Source: Pirellulaceae bacterium
Lineage (GTDB): Bacteria; Planctomycetota; Planctomycetia; Pirellulales; Pirellulaceae
NCBI GenBank assembly: GCA_026004795.1
Contig: BPJV01000002.1
Span: 310,001 to 374,000 of the forward strand
Direction: 5' to 3'
DNA length: 64,000 nucleotides
Shown here: one piece after another, positions 45,825 to 55,370 of the stretch
Layout: every line of letters begins with the position of its first letter
How positions within the stretch are numbered: the first letter of the stretch is position 1
Made by a program: the position numbers and the translations under genes
The notes under the pieces: generated by a model
Told to the model about the DNA's origin: nothing
Seen by the model: only the letters and a program-made list of their open reading frames with translations
The model's database searches: none

Positions 45825-46664
45825 TCAGGTAGATTGCGTGCTGACGGCGGATTCGATCTTGGAGGAGAAGAACTCTTCCCAGTTGCCGAGGTCTGTCAGG
45901 CGATCTTCAGCGGTGCGATTGGTTAGAAACTGGATCCGCTGATTAGGATCGGAAAGATCGACGCCGCGGATGCAAACGTCTTCAAGATGGAACCGACCGA
46001 GTCCACGACTGGTAAAACCGCCGACCGTGCTGCCGCTGGACCATTCAAAAATCGCCGCACCCAGCAGCGCGAGGTCCGCGTCCGAGTAGTTCTCGACATC
46101 GATCGTCACGCGGAATCGACTTCCCGGCGGTACAACCTCGTAGTCGTATTTCAAGCCGTCCACAGCGGTTTGGCTGTCGCGATCGATTACGACGCCGTCG
46201 CGTACTTGTATTACCTCGGCCCAATCTTCGATTGTTCCGTCGCTGATACGAAGGCGACCGGCCATTACCGGCGAGCCATACAGCTTGCAGACGTCACACG
46301 TGTGCTTTTCGATCCACTCCAAACGTTCCGCGACGCCCGCTTGTGATGCTTTCCGATAATCTTCGCGCACCCTGCGGTAATACTGCACATCGGAGGAACA
46401 TTCGCAGTTTGACACGGCGCTATCGAGCATGCACGCCGAGAGGCCCAGTGCGTGGGCGAGCGTCTCGCAGGTGCTTCGGAGACGCCCCTTCAACGAGGAA
46501 CCGGGAAGCACGGGTTGGCCGGAGGGATCGAGGACGACACCGAGGTCACTCAGCGTTTCGCCCTCTTTTCCGGATCCGATCCGCCACGCGGTATCGAAAT
46601 GAAGTGAAAACTGAATCTGCAGCTTACGCTGCAACTTCGTGTGCCAGTTAATTGCTGAGGTCAT
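45825..46664 (-). CDS. Cas7-like RAMP subunit
   Basis: The 279 residues form another Cas7/Csm3-type subunit: QIQFSLHFDTAWRIGSGKEG, LPGSSLKGRLRSTCETLAH, a long insertion with paired cysteines (NCECSSDVQYY, HTCDVCKLYGSP), GRLRISDG, VVIDRDSQTAVDGLKYDYEV, and GSTVGGFTSRGLGRFHLED at the end. DSQTA occupies the place where related subunits have D-x-x-T-x-x-A. The start has GGAGC upstream and lies 12 bases past the preceding stop. It is one of three Cas7-like subunits in the operon. Confidence 0.9.
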   Translation of the reverse strand: MTSAINWHTKLQRKLQIQFSLHFDTAWRIGSGKEGETLSDLGVVLDPSGQPVLPGSSLKGRLRSTCETLAHALGLSACMLDSAVSNCECSSDVQYYRRVREDYRKASQAGVAERLEWIEKHTCDVCKLYGSPVMAGRLRISDGTIEDWAEVIQVRDGVVIDRDSQTAVDGLKYDYEVVPPGSRFRVTIDVENYSDADLALLGAAIFEWSSGSTVGGFTSRGLGRFHLEDVCIRGVDLSDPNQRIQFLTNRTAEDRLTDLGNWEEFFSSKIESAVSTQST

Positions 46665-46676
46665 CGTTATTGCTCC

Positions 46677-47204
46677 TTAATCGCGGCGGGTCGCTTCTTG
46701 TTTGCCCAGGTGATATAGATAGTGAGTGCAAAAGCGCTGAAAGAAGGTGGGTACGTGTTCCGCGTTCCACGCATCGAGCCACTGCTTTTGTTCGGCCTTG
46801 AGTTTCTTACGCTGTCCACGCTCTTCATTTGTTTTGCAGTCCGCCTTGGCCGGGATATTCGATTCGCGAAGATGCGATGGCATCTGGGCGTCAGCTTCGG
46901 AAGCCGGCGACCAAGGCAACTTGTTTGGTTCACACAAATCGGCCACCAGTTTCCAGAAGGCAGCCTGGGATTCGAGCTTCTGCCGTGAATTACCACCGGC
47001 GGTTTCCATTTTCTTTTCAATTCGCTCGCGCTGGTGATCCGCGAACGACTTAATCGCACCCGGTTGTTGGATCGCGATTTGCCGTAGTCCGTGGATCTGG
47101 CTACGCGTTATTAGTACGCCATGTTCCTCGACATACTCGTCGACAAGCTCGGCGGCCTTCTCCCGATAGGTCATGTCAGACAACTGTTCCAGGATGGTGT
47201 TCAT
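46677..47204 (-). CDS. Cas11-like small subunit, longer paralogue
   Basis: The 175 residues start at MNTILEQLSDMTYREK, in an ATGA overlap with the preceding gene. The helical content and the motifs SQIHGLRQIA near the N-terminus and FCTHYLYHLGKQ near the C-terminus parallel TQIRNLQQMA and VSEYLYQVAQTQ in the upstream gene. Both look like members of the Csm2/Cas11 helical family, whose copies line the belly of type III complexes. The middle holds a charged insertion rich in Lys/Glu/Gln (residues ~65-140). Assignment rests on size, helicity, position and this internal similarity. Confidence 0.65.
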   Translation of the reverse strand: MNTILEQLSDMTYREKAAELVDEYVEEHGVLITRSQIHGLRQIAIQQPGAIKSFADHQRERIEKKMETAGGNSRQKLESQAAFWKLVADLCEPNKLPWSPASEADAQMPSHLRESNIPAKADCKTNEERGQRKKLKAEQKQWLDAWNAEHVPTFFQRFCTHYLYHLGKQEATRRD

Positions 47205-47620
47205 GCTGAGGCCCTCATTTGTGTCTGAGCCACCTGATATAGATACTCGCTTACGACGGTCCGCACCCAACCACGTGCTAACCGCAAGCGAACCGCCATC
47301 TGATCTGCCGTATCGTCGGCCAGCGTGTTCGACGTCTCGCGTAATTCTCGCAGGGCAGATAGGACTTCGTCCCCGACGTCCTTCCATTCCCTATTGCCGG
47401 TCTTGCCCATCTGGTTCTTGACAAAATCTTCGATGTCGGCGAAGCGCGTCGCAGAACAGGCCATTTGTTGCAAATTGCGAATCTGGGTCGCAATCCGCCC
47501 TTTTTTCTCGTCATATTTGAAAACAAGGAACAGTTTCTGCCCAAGCTGGGCCCACCGATCGTGGTTCTCGTCGATGAATTGGTCCACTTTCCTAGCTATT
47601 TCTGGTTTCAAGACACTCAT
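47201..47620 (-). CDS. Cas11-like small subunit (Csm2-like)
   Basis: The 139 residues are all-helical in appearance. They begin MSVLKPEIARKVDQFIDENH and carry KGRIATQIRNLQQMACSATR, which resembles the conserved helix of Csm2/Cas11, and end with ARGWVRTVVSEYLYQVAQTQ. Cas11 subunits form a helical filament opposite Cas7 and stabilise target RNA binding. It overlaps both csx10 (47617-47620) and the longer paralogue (47201-47204) by four bases, so all three are coupled. Confidence 0.72.
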   Translation of the reverse strand: MSVLKPEIARKVDQFIDENHDRWAQLGQKLFLVFKYDEKKGRIATQIRNLQQMACSATRFADIEDFVKNQMGKTGNREWKDVGDEVLSALRELRETSNTLADDTADQMAVRLRLARGWVRTVVSEYLYQVAQTQMRASA

Positions 47621-48882
47621 GACACTTTCTCCCTTCTTAATGCGTCCAGGTGAAATGGATCGCTGACCTTGACTACGCCGAAGCCCTCGTTCCGACGTAG
47701 TCCCATCCCATTCTGTGATAGTTGCTCGAGTCGATTTATCACTTCCTCACGAGAAGACGCGTCACCGTGGAAGAGATAGGCGTAAACGGCTCCTCGCGCC
47801 ACTGCATGTTCATCCTGCTTGGGTAAACCGTGAGCGGAGTTCCAGCCGCGGAGCAATTCCGGTCGCGTTACGGCGCACAGGCAGCGGAGTTGGCCGCCGC
47901 CGATGGTCGTCGCGGGGCGCTCCTCAAACGGAAACAACTTTGACGGATCTGGCAGACGTGGTAGCCAATCGATCGACGACGCGGGGTCGAGTGAATTGCG
48001 GAGCACGCGATCGACCAGCACCGCGCCGGTTGGAAAGGACAGCGTGAAAATGAAGTCGTTTTCGGAAGAGAGTGTTGCTGCGCTGCCGTTTGAATGCTGC
48101 AGGTCAGGTTGCAGTGCTTCGATTGCTCGATCACTCCATTGTTGCCATCGGTCGTGTGAGCTGGCGTCGTCACCGTCGGGGCCGGCGATATCGAGTTTGA
48201 CGCGGCCGTAGCCGCGCGTGCGATGGTGGCCCAAGTAGATCACACCGGCTTCCTCCTCGAGCAATCCAGTGATCGCTTCTCGGGCATCATCATCAGCTTC
48301 CATCCAACCGACCAGGTGGGGACCTTGCATGCCGCGCTGCGGAGAAAGCGACTTCAACGTGTAGAAGACGCCGTCTGCCGCCGTGGCTGTAGTCCTGTCG
48401 ATGCCGACGTGCGCGGAGACTTGCGTGTCCAATTGGTGGCCGGCTTTGGCATCCGCCTCGGTATCAGAATGAAAACCCGTACAGGATTTCATGTCGGCAC
48501 CACATCCGGGTTGCTGGCAGACGCGAAAACGACCGTGGATTTCACCCGGAGCCAGGCCACCGAGCAAATGTTGAATGATGCGGTAGATCAAATGATCCGA
48601 TTTCGGATGATCCACGGGGTGGCGTTTGCACTGTACTGCGGTTAACGGATACACGGACGGCGCCGGATCGAGTGGACCGAATCGGCATCGCGATTCGTCG
48701 AGGAACAACGTTTGAAATGTGTGGTCAACCGCACCGTGAATCTGCAGGTACGACGTGGCCAATGCCCCCCGAAGCGTGGTGCCGGGTACGAAGGAAAGAG
48801 TCTCCGACCTCTCGGATTGCCGGCTTTGCTTTAGAGCGAGTGGAGCTTCGAGCGTTGCTTGAACTGCATAGCGATTCATCAT
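47617..48882 (-). CDS. csx10: Csx10-like RAMP (Cas5 group, type III-D)
   Basis: The 421 residues start in a TAATGATG overlap with the preceding Cas7 gene, seven bases after GGAGG. The opening NRYAVQATLEAPLALKQSR and SETLSFVPGTTLRGALATSY form the Csx10 glycine-loop signature. A four-cysteine region with CQQPGCGADMKSC follows, then GVFYTLKSL and the terminal GVIYLGHHRTRGYGRVKL. A second RAMP-like half begins around LSFPTGAVLVDRVL. Csx10 is the Cas5-type subunit of III-D complexes, holding the crRNA 5' tag next to Cas10. Confidence 0.82.
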   Translation of the reverse strand: MMNRYAVQATLEAPLALKQSRQSERSETLSFVPGTTLRGALATSYLQIHGAVDHTFQTLFLDESRCRFGPLDPAPSVYPLTAVQCKRHPVDHPKSDHLIYRIIQHLLGGLAPGEIHGRFRVCQQPGCGADMKSCTGFHSDTEADAKAGHQLDTQVSAHVGIDRTTATAADGVFYTLKSLSPQRGMQGPHLVGWMEADDDAREAITGLLEEEAGVIYLGHHRTRGYGRVKLDIAGPDGDDASSHDRWQQWSDRAIEALQPDLQHSNGSAATLSSENDFIFTLSFPTGAVLVDRVLRNSLDPASSIDWLPRLPDPSKLFPFEERPATTIGGGQLRCLCAVTRPELLRGWNSAHGLPKQDEHAVARGAVYAYLFHGDASSREEVINRLEQLSQNGMGLRRNEGFGVVKVSDPFHLDALRREKVS

Positions 48883-49637
48883 TACCCTTCCTCCCGCAGC
48901 ACTTTGACCCATTGATCCCATTCATCGTACTCCTGAAACGACTGAAGACATTGTTCGGTTGGGATGTCATTTCCGTTCCAACGAATTCGAGTTGCGTTCA
49001 CCTCGCAGCTTCCCAGACCGGAACTCTTGTCGCCGCCGAGTTTGTCGATGGTGAGCAGGCCGGCGACCAACAGACTGTACTCAAAGGGGAGCGAGTCGCT
49101 GTACTGAGTCAGCACACCATCCAGATGACGTGCCCGGATCCGCCCGGTCAGCACGACGTCACCCCGCGCATGCTCGGTGGAAAATAAGTGCCTCTCCTTG
49201 ACGGTCCGCGTCAGCCGGTCCATGGCGGTCCGTGTCCGAACGTCGGTTCCAATGGTTGGCTCGTCCGGTACTTCTGCCTCTTCATGCGACGGCACGGCGT
49301 TGTCTACAAACAGACATTCTCCTTGGTACCGCGTGCCAAAAAGGCGATCGATGATCAGCTCAGAGCGTGTGAGGGGCTGAAACGCTTCGATAAGCCGCTG
49401 CTGTTGTTCCCTGCTGGTGGCGTGGGGATCGACGCTGTCAAGATTGAAGGCGGAGGCCAGCCGTTCGCAGGTATGCCGAAGCACACCTTTGATCTGAGAA
49501 CCAGGAACGAAGGGCAATCCATCGCGACCGCCCAGACGCTGGATCAGTCGGTCGGTGGCCGTCGTGCGGAAACCACTTCCGACATGCCAGTTCCCGTCGA
49601 AGTTTAGTGTGTATTCGATATCAAGTCGCTGTTGCAT
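48882..49637 (-). CDS. Cas7-like RAMP subunit
   Basis: From 49637 the protein has 251 residues: QQRLDIEYTLNFDGNWHVGS, LPFVPGSQIKGVLRHTCERL, a long helical insertion, then IIDRLFGTRYQGECLFVDNA and RTRTAMDRLTRTVKERHLFS, and the end GGDKSSGLGSCEVN. This is the Csm3-type layout with a shorter thumb. A TTG at 49664 is an alternative start; neither has a strong ribosome-binding site. It follows cas10 by about 33 bases and overlaps csx10 by one base. Confidence 0.88.
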   Translation of the reverse strand: MQQRLDIEYTLNFDGNWHVGSGFRTTATDRLIQRLGGRDGLPFVPGSQIKGVLRHTCERLASAFNLDSVDPHATSREQQQRLIEAFQPLTRSELIIDRLFGTRYQGECLFVDNAVPSHEEAEVPDEPTIGTDVRTRTAMDRLTRTVKERHLFSTEHARGDVVLTGRIRARHLDGVLTQYSDSLPFEYSLLVAGLLTIDKLGGDKSSGLGSCEVNATRIRWNGNDIPTEQCLQSFQEYDEWDQWVKVLREEG

Positions 49638-49670
49638 GGCTTTAGCTCTGATAGAAATGTTCAAGGAAAA

Positions 49671-51287
49671 TCAAACGATTATGTCCATTGCCTCGACGAT
49701 GTCGGCCACGGCAAGAACCTGCTTTTCGCCGATTAAAAAAGAAGGGAAATCGAAAGATGCTCCTTCTGGCAGAAGAGACTCGATCGCCTTCCACAATGCA
49801 AGCCGTTCGTTGCGATCTTTGGAGGCCTTGCATCGTCCGAAAATATTGCGAATCGCCCGGCGCGCCTGCACGTCGCTTCCTCCCACAGCGGCTTCATGCA
49901 ACGCGTGCAATTTGCTTCGTGGAAAGTTGACTTCACGCAGGATGCGAACGCTGGTCTTCAGCTTTTCCAGTTGGGCAAGCGTCAATGGACGCAGGGTTCG
50001 GCGGATCTCTCGCCCCTTGCGGCTCGCCCCGTCGTAGACGGCATAGTCATCCCGGCGTGTTTGTCCGAGCGAAAAACTGTTGGCTCCGGCGACGACATGA
50101 AAGTCGATTCGCGCCGGAGCGGGATCGTTGGCGGGAATAAGCACATCGCCCCGTTTAGCGTTCTTGAGTAATTCATCCACCAAGTCCAGCAGCAAGAAAA
50201 ACGGATAGGTCGATCGCGCGACTGCCACGCCGCATGAAATCGTCATCCGCGAAATTCCTCGTCCTGCAAAGAATTCGCGAACGTCCTCGTCAGCGTTTGC
50301 GATTCGCTCCGCGGTCAGATCTTGAAAGTATTGCGCCGCCGATTTAGCGAACTCTAGCGAACGGTCTGCAGGCACGGCTACCAATAAATCGTCACCGCCG
50401 AGTAGAAGAATATCGGCGGGAATTTTCTTCGTTTCTTCAGCGCGGATACTTTCGATTTCTCGCGAGCATGTTTCGGCGAGCGCTCGGAAGCAAGCGTCGC
50501 GAACGGACGAATCGACGATTTCGCTGAACGCCTTGTAAACTGTTGGGCTATCGAGTTGTTGGACGATTTGTCCCATGGCATTGCCATCGGCATAGACGAG
50601 CCCCACGTAGCCATCAAGTGTCCTGGCGGATTGGCCAATCTCTCCAATCGACTCGCAACGCACTCTGTCCCAATCATCTTCCCCTGGCCAATGCCCAGAC
50701 GTGGCTAGATAACGCATCCATTCCGCCCAAACTCCATGGTCCCTCGCCAATCTGCCGCGCCGTTCCTTGGCCGCACTTGAAGACGAAAGCGGGCGAGCGT
50801 AATCTCCACCGATCGTCACCAGCCGCGATGCGGGCAGATGCGATGAGGACGCGCATTCGGTCAGCAACGGCGAGCTGGCCCTGCAACTGATTGGCACACC
50901 GAATTCACGCCGTGCACGCAATTCGAAATGAGCTTTCTCCACCGCATTTCGGTAGCCATCCCGAGAGTCGTCATTCCAAGTTGCAACGCCGTACACTGGG
51001 AAAACATCGGCGACGGTGTCGCGCGCGAACAACTCGATGACTCGCTCGCACGCCGCACGGACGTCGCTTTCCGACTCTTGATCCACGATGAACTGAGCGG
51101 AACCGCCGTTTGCGTACACTACTTCCGTACAAGACTGTCCGTTTAGAGCACGGTTCAGCACTTTGTGCATTTCGGTTCGATTCAGCCGGTCGAGATTTGC
51201 ACTTGCGCCGCGAATCTCACGCAATGGATCGGTCCCGAAGACGTATTGTTTGATCGATGGTGTATCGAAGACCACGACGTGCTTCAT
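49671..51287 (-). CDS. cas10: Cas10 without HD domain, GGDD intact
   Basis: The 538 residues start directly with KHVVVFDTPSIKQYVFGTDP, the first palm-like region, so the N-terminal HD nuclease of classical Cas10 is absent. The first palm carries YADGNAMGQ (residues ~232-240). The second has ADILLLGGDDLLVAVPA with GGDD at residues 297-300, the motif that synthesises cyclic oligoadenylate on target RNA binding. Cysteines 135 and 145 may belong to a zinc site. The C-terminal helical region resembles the D4 domain. The loss of HD means the complex probably does not cut DNA, so output depends on cyclic-nucleotide effectors. Confidence 0.94.
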   Translation of the reverse strand: MKHVVVFDTPSIKQYVFGTDPLREIRGASANLDRLNRTEMHKVLNRALNGQSCTEVVYANGGSAQFIVDQESESDVRAACERVIELFARDTVADVFPVYGVATWNDDSRDGYRNAVEKAHFELRARREFGVPISCRASSPLLTECASSSHLPASRLVTIGGDYARPLSSSSAAKERRGRLARDHGVWAEWMRYLATSGHWPGEDDWDRVRCESIGEIGQSARTLDGYVGLVYADGNAMGQIVQQLDSPTVYKAFSEIVDSSVRDACFRALAETCSREIESIRAEETKKIPADILLLGGDDLLVAVPADRSLEFAKSAAQYFQDLTAERIANADEDVREFFAGRGISRMTISCGVAVARSTYPFFLLLDLVDELLKNAKRGDVLIPANDPAPARIDFHVVAGANSFSLGQTRRDDYAVYDGASRKGREIRRTLRPLTLAQLEKLKTSVRILREVNFPRSKLHALHEAAVGGSDVQARRAIRNIFGRCKASKDRNERLALWKAIESLLPEGASFDFPSFLIGEKQVLAVADIVEAMDIIV

Positions 51288-51294
51288 AATTCGT

Positions 51295-52578
51295 TTACTC
51301 CGTTTTCGTGTCCAATGAAACGGTGAATTCTGTCGGCAATTGGCTGGGTGGTTTTTTGATGCCGCTGGTGCGGGCTTGGGCCTGGAGGAAGGGGAGGAAG
51401 GTGTCGTCCAGCCAGGTTTGCCAAGCGGACCACTGGGTCTGGGTAATGGGCTGGAAGCCGTGGGCGAGGATGGAATGGTTGCGGATGGCTAGGAGGTTCA
51501 GCATCTCTTTGGTTCTCTCGCGAGCAAAGGTGCGGACTGTGTCGGTTCCGCCGAGGGTTTCCAATAGCGCCCAGGCGTTGCGGAGGCCGGCGGTGTGGTG
51601 GCCTTTGTCGTTTTGAGGCAACTCGATGCCGGCGGGGATACGGTCCGATGGGACATTGCTGGTGTCGATTCCCGCGTCGCGCGACAACAACCATTGAGCT
51701 GTCCATTCGAGCAGTCGGTACGCGCGGGCGACGGCGTCGTCGTACTGGCCGCGAGCGGCTCGACGCTGCATGTTCAAGCTGAGATCAAGCAGCCGCGCCG
51801 GTGTTTGTACTTCCGATTCTGAATTCAAACGGGAAAGCATGGCAAGATAGGAACCGAACGTGCGGCCGAGAGGTTGCAGCAGGTCGTGAGCTCGGTGGTG
51901 GTCGAATCGATCCCAGGCAGCGAACGCGCGGCTGGCGGCCAAGGCGTCCAGGTAAACCTGGCGATCGCCTGCGTCGCGCGGGGCGAGCATCGATTTCAGC
52001 GCAATGGCTGCTTCGGCATAGCCGTAATGCTGCCAAGGGGCCATCGCGACGCGGAACTTGTGCCGGAATCGAATGCGATCGACGTTGGCGGGAAGGCGGG
52101 TTTCCGTGCCGTCTTTTACCTGAACCAAGTCGGCGCGCTGTCCGACGACGATCGACAACTCGACGTCTTCGTCGTATTCCAGCCCCGCTAAAAGTAAAGC
52201 CGCAGTCATGCTCTTCGTCCCACCTGTGTAATCGGCGATGATCCGCGGGCGCGGTTCCGTCGAAAGTATGTTCTCGATCAGCGCCCGAATGCGAACGTGA
52301 ATCTCGTCTGGGTCGTCCGGAGGAACGGTGAGGACGTCATATTGATCTTCGCGCAGGCCGACTTGAGTGGGGATGTTGGGAAGCGTGGGTTTTTCGTCGC
52401 GGGGGTGGGCTTTGATGCAGTTGCCCGGGCCGCGGATTTGGGTGATCGAGCCGTGCGGGCCGTCGGTGCAGATGAACCACACGAAGTCGGGACGGCTATC
52501 CCGGATGGCACGGACGATGGGCGCGTGGCTGCCGCCGACGGTGCACAGCATTGTTATGGGTGTCGTACTCGGGCGCAT
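51295..52578 (-). CDS. CARF-HEPN CRISPR ribonuclease (TIGR02710/Csm6-like)
   Basis: The 427-residue protein opens with a CARF domain: TMLCTVGGSHAPIVRAIRDS, FVWFICTDGP, and the ligand-binding motif IIADYTGGTKSMTAALLLAG (D116 to M124). The C-terminal half is helical and has RNHSILAHGF around residue 377, an R-x6-H motif of HEPN ribonucleases. Csm6/Csx1-type enzymes are activated by cyclic oligoadenylate to cut RNA nonspecifically. The gene is the first of the effector operon and precedes cas10 by seven bases. The intact GGDD of Cas10 agrees with its being a working effector. Confidence 0.9.
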   Translation of the reverse strand: MRPSTTPITMLCTVGGSHAPIVRAIRDSRPDFVWFICTDGPHGSITQIRGPGNCIKAHPRDEKPTLPNIPTQVGLREDQYDVLTVPPDDPDEIHVRIRALIENILSTEPRPRIIADYTGGTKSMTAALLLAGLEYDEDVELSIVVGQRADLVQVKDGTETRLPANVDRIRFRHKFRVAMAPWQHYGYAEAAIALKSMLAPRDAGDRQVYLDALAASRAFAAWDRFDHHRAHDLLQPLGRTFGSYLAMLSRLNSESEVQTPARLLDLSLNMQRRAARGQYDDAVARAYRLLEWTAQWLLSRDAGIDTSNVPSDRIPAGIELPQNDKGHHTAGLRNAWALLETLGGTDTVRTFARERTKEMLNLLAIRNHSILAHGFQPITQTQWSAWQTWLDDTFLPFLQAQARTSGIKKPPSQLPTEFTVSLDTKTE

Positions 52579-53983
52579 GGGCTACTCTCGGGCTGCTGCT
52601 CTAGTGCTAGGAGGCCTCAATCAACAAGGGGACTAAGAGTCGACGTGAGATGCCTGTAGAACTGGCCAGTCGACGACGGCCGCATGGCGGCTCGTAGCGA
52701 TTGCTGCCCCCAACAGCATGAGGGCGACACGGAAGAACATGTACGTGCACCAGCGGGTGAGCGACACGGCAGTATTCGATGGCGCAGCGACCAAGTCGTC
52801 GCCGGGCTTGACTTCAGCATTTCTGGCCAATCCACACCTCCTTCCGGCACAACGCAATTCCCCAGTCGGAGCAGTGTTATACCAAATCTGGCGTGTGAAT
52901 TGGGTAACACTGCGGCTACTGGGAATCGATTTTCGCTGCCCAGGGCCCTACGAACTGCGGAATTGGCATGCCTCATCGACTTTCTCTCGCGGTTCTCACA
53001 CCGGCGCCCCTTACGGCACAAACAACCGTGCTGGCCGTGTGGTGGAGGTGACGGTTTCCGTCTAACAGCAAACGACGGCGATCGGCGAAGTTGAGCGTGT
53101 GCAGGCCAGTGGGGGCATGCGGATGGCATGTCGATGGTCTCCTCAATTCCTGTAGTCACGACGAAGGTTCGCGATGCGGTTCGTGGTGACGCGGCTAGGC
53201 CCTGGTACCGAGCGGTCAGAGGCCTGGTCGCGGCGCCCTCATCTACTTACCAAACGTCGCACATCGTCAGTGATGACACATCGGACACGAATTCGAGGGC
53301 AAGCTGTAGAAACAGGAAAAGCAGGAAGAAGAAGAAGAAGAAGAAGGCGACAGTTGCGTCCTCGGGGCGCCCAGGTATCAGATCACGTCGAGGTGTCGAT
53401 TGCTGGGTTGCCGATGGGGGATATCGAGGTGGCATCGCGCCACATGGCGGTGGTCATGCGTGGTACGAAGAAACCGAGTTGCAAAACAACGCGTGCCCCA
53501 CCGCGGATCGTGCTGAAGCCAATGGCGATCACGCCGCAATGCGTCTACCGCGTGGAGGACGGGGTGGCGATCATTGTTCGACCAGGTCCACCGGTCGGCT
53601 GCTATGCGGCAAAACGCGGCGAATAGTCAGGCGGCTGAGCCGATCGCTACGAACACCGTGGCTGGCCCGACGCCACGGCAGCGAAAACATTGCTTCGTTT
53701 TACTTCGCCATTCCCCGCCATACCTCGCCACGACACTTCACCCCGGACGGTTGCTCCGGTTCAACTTGCTACGGCATGCTCAGCCCTCGGCCCCGTCGCT
53801 TCGCGACACGTTCGGTCCTGGCCATGTTCGACCGATGTCGAGGAGACGAGCACATGCGGCTGCCGTCCCATCGCGGTGCGAAATGGCGGCGCGAGAACCT
53901 GTGGAGTCATGGCAGCCCCGCAGAGGGACCGCAGGCCTTGCTGGAGCGTCGGAGAGACCGCCCCTCCGACCGGCGATGAACGT
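52579..53983. other. Intergenic, no gene seen
   Basis: About 1.4 kb upstream of the effector operon. It should hold the operon promoter, but no clear boxes are seen. Frames of up to 280 codons overlap on several phases and are Arg/Pro/Ser-rich. A (GAA)8 microsatellite lies at about 53323-53347. The region could be eroded remains of an older gene. Confidence 0.5.
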
Positions 53984-55237
53984 TCACGAGCGATCGGCTT
54001 CCTCGTTGCGCCGTTGGGCAGCTTGACGAATGAGTCGCTGCGCGTGCTGCAAGCGTTCGGGCCAGCGGAACTTGGGAGCGGCAGCGGGATCGTAACCCTC
54101 CAGGTGTCCATGCAACCGAGTGACGGGCTTCGTATAACGCAACTCCGTATCGCCAAACACCTCATGGCACAGAGCGGCCAGCCCTGGGTCGTATTCTTTC
54201 AGCTCCTCACGCGTGTTCACGTGATTATGATCATGATCGTGCTCACGGTTGTTATCGAACCAGGACTGAACTCCCTCGGCAAAGTACTCATGGTGATTGA
54301 CACTGGCATATTTCCCCTTCCACAACCCTGCCTCCATGGCGGCTTCGTAGGTTTCACGAAGGCGACGGTCGAAGGATGGATCGACATTGCACAGGCCGCG
54401 CAAGTGGATGTTATGCGCCAGCTCGTGTATCAAAATGCACTCGGCAGCGTACGGATCCCCAGGATACCCCAGCAGGTTCTCCTCGGCGGAGGAGCAGAAC
54501 GGATCCCGCTGGCTGCCCCCCAATCCACGCGCGCGAGCATCCCAATAATCCTTGCCATCGAGTTGTTCAAAGCCACGTGGAGGCCGCCTACCCAACCACA
54601 CGAATTCCGGTTGGTCGGTGGTGAATTCGTTGTGCGCCAAGATGCACATCCGGGCACCGCTCTTGACCATTGCCTCCAGGACATCCGATCGCTTGGCCAA
54701 CATCAACCGTACCAAGTAAGCAGCTTCCTGCAGGGCGTACGGGTTCACTTGCGGGGAGGCCACAATGGGGAACCCATCGACAAACACGCGTTGCGTGTAA
54801 AAGGCGGGGATGCCACGCGGGTCCGGAGGATCGAAGCGAACGGCCTGAATAGGAACTTCGACAGTCACGGGCATTTCGAACCCGTCTTCCTCGCCTACTA
54901 GAACAAAACGATGCCCCAACGTCGTATTGATGAACGTTTGATCCCCAGGAGCGATCTGGCCGCGTGGAAGACGTCGGTCGGACGATTCCAACCAGAAGAT
55001 CTGCAGCCTCTGAGGGCTGCCGTTGATGATTTGCAGCACGGGACGCGGGGGCATGTCCTGCCGCTCAACGTCTGGCCGGTTCGCGTCTTGTTCCTGACCG
55101 GCCGGGGCGGCCGAGGACGAGCGCCGCTGCTCGTCGGTGTTTTCCGCTGGCTCAGCCTGTCCCCACGACGCCGGGGCATGCACGACGTTTGTCAAAATCG
55201 CCATCAGGGCGATACACAGCGTCCATCGAGTGATCAT
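53984..55237 (-). CDS. Exported zincin with a VHL-like beta domain
   Basis: The 417-residue protein starts at MITRWTLCIALMAILTNVV, a signal peptide, followed by a Glu/Gln-rich linker. Residues ~65-135 (VLQIINGSPQRLQIFWLESS, GQIAPGDQTFINTTLGHRFV) resemble the beta domain of the von Hippel-Lindau protein family, which also occurs in planctomycetes. The C-terminal part has the zinc-binding HELAHNIH at residues 271-278 and a downstream HHEYFAEGVQSWFDNN whose Glu could be the third ligand, as in gluzincins. A His/Asp-rich stretch (HDHDHNH) follows. The substrate is unknown. The enzyme would act outside the cytoplasm. Confidence 0.78.
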   Translation of the reverse strand: MITRWTLCIALMAILTNVVHAPASWGQAEPAENTDEQRRSSSAAPAGQEQDANRPDVERQDMPPRPVLQIINGSPQRLQIFWLESSDRRLPRGQIAPGDQTFINTTLGHRFVLVGEEDGFEMPVTVEVPIQAVRFDPPDPRGIPAFYTQRVFVDGFPIVASPQVNPYALQEAAYLVRLMLAKRSDVLEAMVKSGARMCILAHNEFTTDQPEFVWLGRRPPRGFEQLDGKDYWDARARGLGGSQRDPFCSSAEENLLGYPGDPYAAECILIHELAHNIHLRGLCNVDPSFDRRLRETYEAAMEAGLWKGKYASVNHHEYFAEGVQSWFDNNREHDHDHNHVNTREELKEYDPGLAALCHEVFGDTELRYTKPVTRLHGHLEGYDPAAAPKFRWPERLQHAQRLIRQAAQRRNEEADRS

Positions 55238-55370
55238 TTGCAAATCTGCTTCCTGTGAAGAGCAACCGTTTGTAGAACTACCGTGCCGATGACTATGGGA
55301 GAAACGCTGGTGCCTGGCCCCAGCCCTCCCTCCATGATACCAACGGCCAGCCGTCGTTGTAGAGTGCGGC

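Noticed and set aside
53174-53626. Plus-strand frame of 150 codons with an eight-arginine run
   Set aside because: The run comes from the GAA microsatellite; there is no ribosome-binding site and no recognised domain.
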